DNA from: an uncultured Clostridia bacterium
GTDB lineage: Bacteria; Bacillota; Clostridia; Christensenellales; CAG-917
NCBI GenBank assembly: GCA_937881285.1
Contig: CALGEU010000099.1
Span: 1-6,181, forward strand
Direction of reading: 5' to 3'
Length of the DNA: 6,181 nt
The notes under the pieces were generated by a model. The model saw nothing but the letters and a program-made list of their open reading frames with translations, was not told where the DNA came from and made no database searches. Below are positions 5,450-6,181 of this stretch, in pieces. Numbering within the stretch: position 1 is the first letter of the stretch; the number at the start of each line of letters is the position of its first letter. The position numbers and the translations under genes were made by a program.

Positions 5450-5953
5450 TCAGATTCTCAATTCGCTTCTTATTATAAGCAACGAACCGCATGCGATTGA
5501 AAGTGCGCCGATTGTGATGAGAAGTTCGTTGAGAATTCCCCAGTAGCAAGCGATAAGCAATGCGCCGAACACGATGAAGAGAACGGGCACGAGAATGATT
5601 GCGATTTTGCCGAAAGTGCTTGCGCTCTTAAATTTCGACGCCGTGGTTGCAATGAGATAGATTGCGTACACGATAAGCACGATGCCGATTATGAGAAGCG
5701 TGATTTCGAGAATAAGCCACGTGCATACGATGACCACTATGCCGACTGCAAGTTCGATTGCGCCGACAACCCAGTTTTTGTGCATAAGGTCGATTGCGCC
5801 CATGAGAATGAAAAGCACGCCCAAAGTGGTGATGAGTGCTTGAACGGCTGCTCCTTGCAAAATGCAGAACAACACGCCGATAATCACGAGTGCAACGCCC
5901 GTCGTCACAGCGTTGCCGCTGAATTTGATAGAAACGTTTGATTTGTTTGCCAT
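5450..5953 (-). CDS. Small six-helix membrane protein, DUF308-like
   Basis: A 167-residue, almost wholly hydrophobic protein. Six membrane segments appear at about 13-33, 36-57, 60-80, 82-104, 114-136 and 139-162, with very short loops. The only sizeable polar stretches are the N-terminus (about 1-12) and a Lys/Ser loop (TASKFKSASTFGK, 104-116). The helix-pair layout with repeated small-residue packing motifs (GVLFILMGAIDL, GIVLIVYAIYL, GALSIACGSLLI) resembles HdeD/DUF308 proteins and the gene at 70-687, though it is shorter and lacks that gene's charged C-terminal tail. No catalytic or ligand-binding motif is visible, so its function is unknown. The start at 5953 has AAGGAG (5960-5965) 6 nt upstream. 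It is transcribed alone from the promoter near 5994-6023 and shares a bidirectional terminator with the convergent kinase-like gene. A generic uncharacterised membrane protein is the alternative name. Confidence 0.7.
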   Translation of the reverse strand: MANKSNVSIKFSGNAVTTGVALVIIGVLFCILQGAAVQALITTLGVLFILMGAIDLMHKNWVVGAIELAVGIVVIVCTWLILEITLLIIGIVLIVYAIYLIATTASKFKSASTFGKIAIILVPVLFIVFGALLIACYWGILNELLITIGALSIACGSLLIIRSELRI

Positions 5954-5993
5954 GATTTGCTCCTTATATGAAACTTTTTTATTTTCTAAATAT

Positions 5994-6023
5994 AGTATAA
6001 TTCAATCGCTTGTAATAATGCAA
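5994..6023 (-). promoter_or_regulatory. Probable promoter of the 5450-5953 membrane protein gene
   Basis: On the minus strand, TATACT (5994-5999) is a good -10 box. The best -35 is TTGCAT (6018-6023) with an 18 bp spacer, only 3 of 6 to consensus. An A/T-rich block at about 6036-6064 lies just upstream of it and could act as an UP element. Transcription would start near 5987, about 34 nt before the ATG. Confidence 0.5.
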
Positions 6024-6048
6024 CGCTCTTCGACGATTTTTCTTAAAA

Positions 6049-6064
6049 ATTAAAAATTTTTAAT
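6049..6064. repeat. Perfect 16 bp A/T palindrome
   Basis: The sequence ATTAAAAATTTTTAAT is identical on both strands, with A5 and T5 tracts back to back. It lies about 25 bp upstream of the minus-strand -35 box. It could be an UP element, a bend, or a repressor or nucleoid-protein site. A/T-rich palindromes also arise easily by chance. Confidence 0.6.
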
Positions 6065-6074
6065 ATGTCGAATT

Positions 6075-6113
6075 GCGGCGAGAAAATCGCATTTGTTTTG
6101 CCGAAACCGCCGC
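6075..6113. repeat. GCGGCG / CGCCGC inverted repeat between divergent promoters
   Basis: GCGGCG (6075-6080) and CGCCGC (6108-6113) are complementary across 27 bases. A shorter alternative, GCGA-GAAAA-TCGC (6078-6090), overlaps the left arm. No T run follows, so it is not a terminator. It lies upstream of the right-edge promoter and outside any gene. The rest of 5954-6181 holds only the two promoters and the palindrome, with no coding region that I can support. Confidence 0.35.
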
Positions 6114-6149
6114 TGAATTTGCACGACGTCGTTCAAATTGCGATTTGTC

Positions 6150-6177
6150 TTGAAAATTGCAGAAAACGGAGTATAAT
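6150..6177 (+). promoter_or_regulatory. Promoter reading out of the right edge
   Basis: TTGAAA (6150-6155) and a perfect TATAAT (6172-6177) are separated by 16 bp, the same spacing as the promoter at 13-40. Transcription would start just beyond the window, implying a plus-strand gene divergent from the 5450-5953 gene. Confidence 0.7.
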
Positions 6178-6181
6178 GGTG

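Overview
This 6.2 kb window looks like bacterial chromosome, most likely from a Bacillota (Clostridia-type) bacterium. The reasons are strong AAGGAG-type ribosome binding sites, near-consensus sigma-A/sigma-70 promoters, intrinsic terminators with long U runs, UGA used as a stop, and protein families common in gut Clostridia (MATE/MepA-like exporter, cytidylate kinase-like P-loop protein, HdeD/DUF308 membrane proteins). The taxonomic call is an inference of moderate to low confidence. No tRNA, rRNA, CRISPR array, transposase or phage gene is visible.

Layout from left to right. (1) A near-perfect promoter drives a six-helix DUF308/HdeD-like membrane protein (+), closed by a strong terminator near 739-777. 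(2) Two minus-strand genes converge on that terminator: an RlmI-type 23S rRNA methyltransferase (upstream), then, 36 bp downstream, a GIY-YIG nuclease-domain protein that is visibly AT-richer than its neighbour. They probably form one operon from the promoter at 2867-2895. (3) A 268 bp divergent intergenic region carries that minus-strand promoter, a plus-strand extended -10 promoter, and a long structured hairpin ending in eight T residues directly before the ribosome binding site of the next gene. (4) A MATE-family exporter (+) with an unusual acidic C-terminal tail is followed by a cytidylate kinase-like P-loop protein (+) with its own probable promoter. (5) A bidirectional terminator separates these from a second six-helix DUF308-like protein (-). 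(6) The last 228 bp hold the divergent control region of that gene and a promoter pointing out of the right edge.

Most of the window is ordinary housekeeping or accessory chromosome. I do not see a clearly new multi-gene system. The observation most worth following is the candidate transcription attenuator in the MATE leader (about 2981-3089): no plus-strand gene lies upstream for this terminator to serve, so it most plausibly controls the exporter. The second is the GIY-YIG protein, whose catalytic domain is intact but whose N-terminal ~180 residues I cannot assign.
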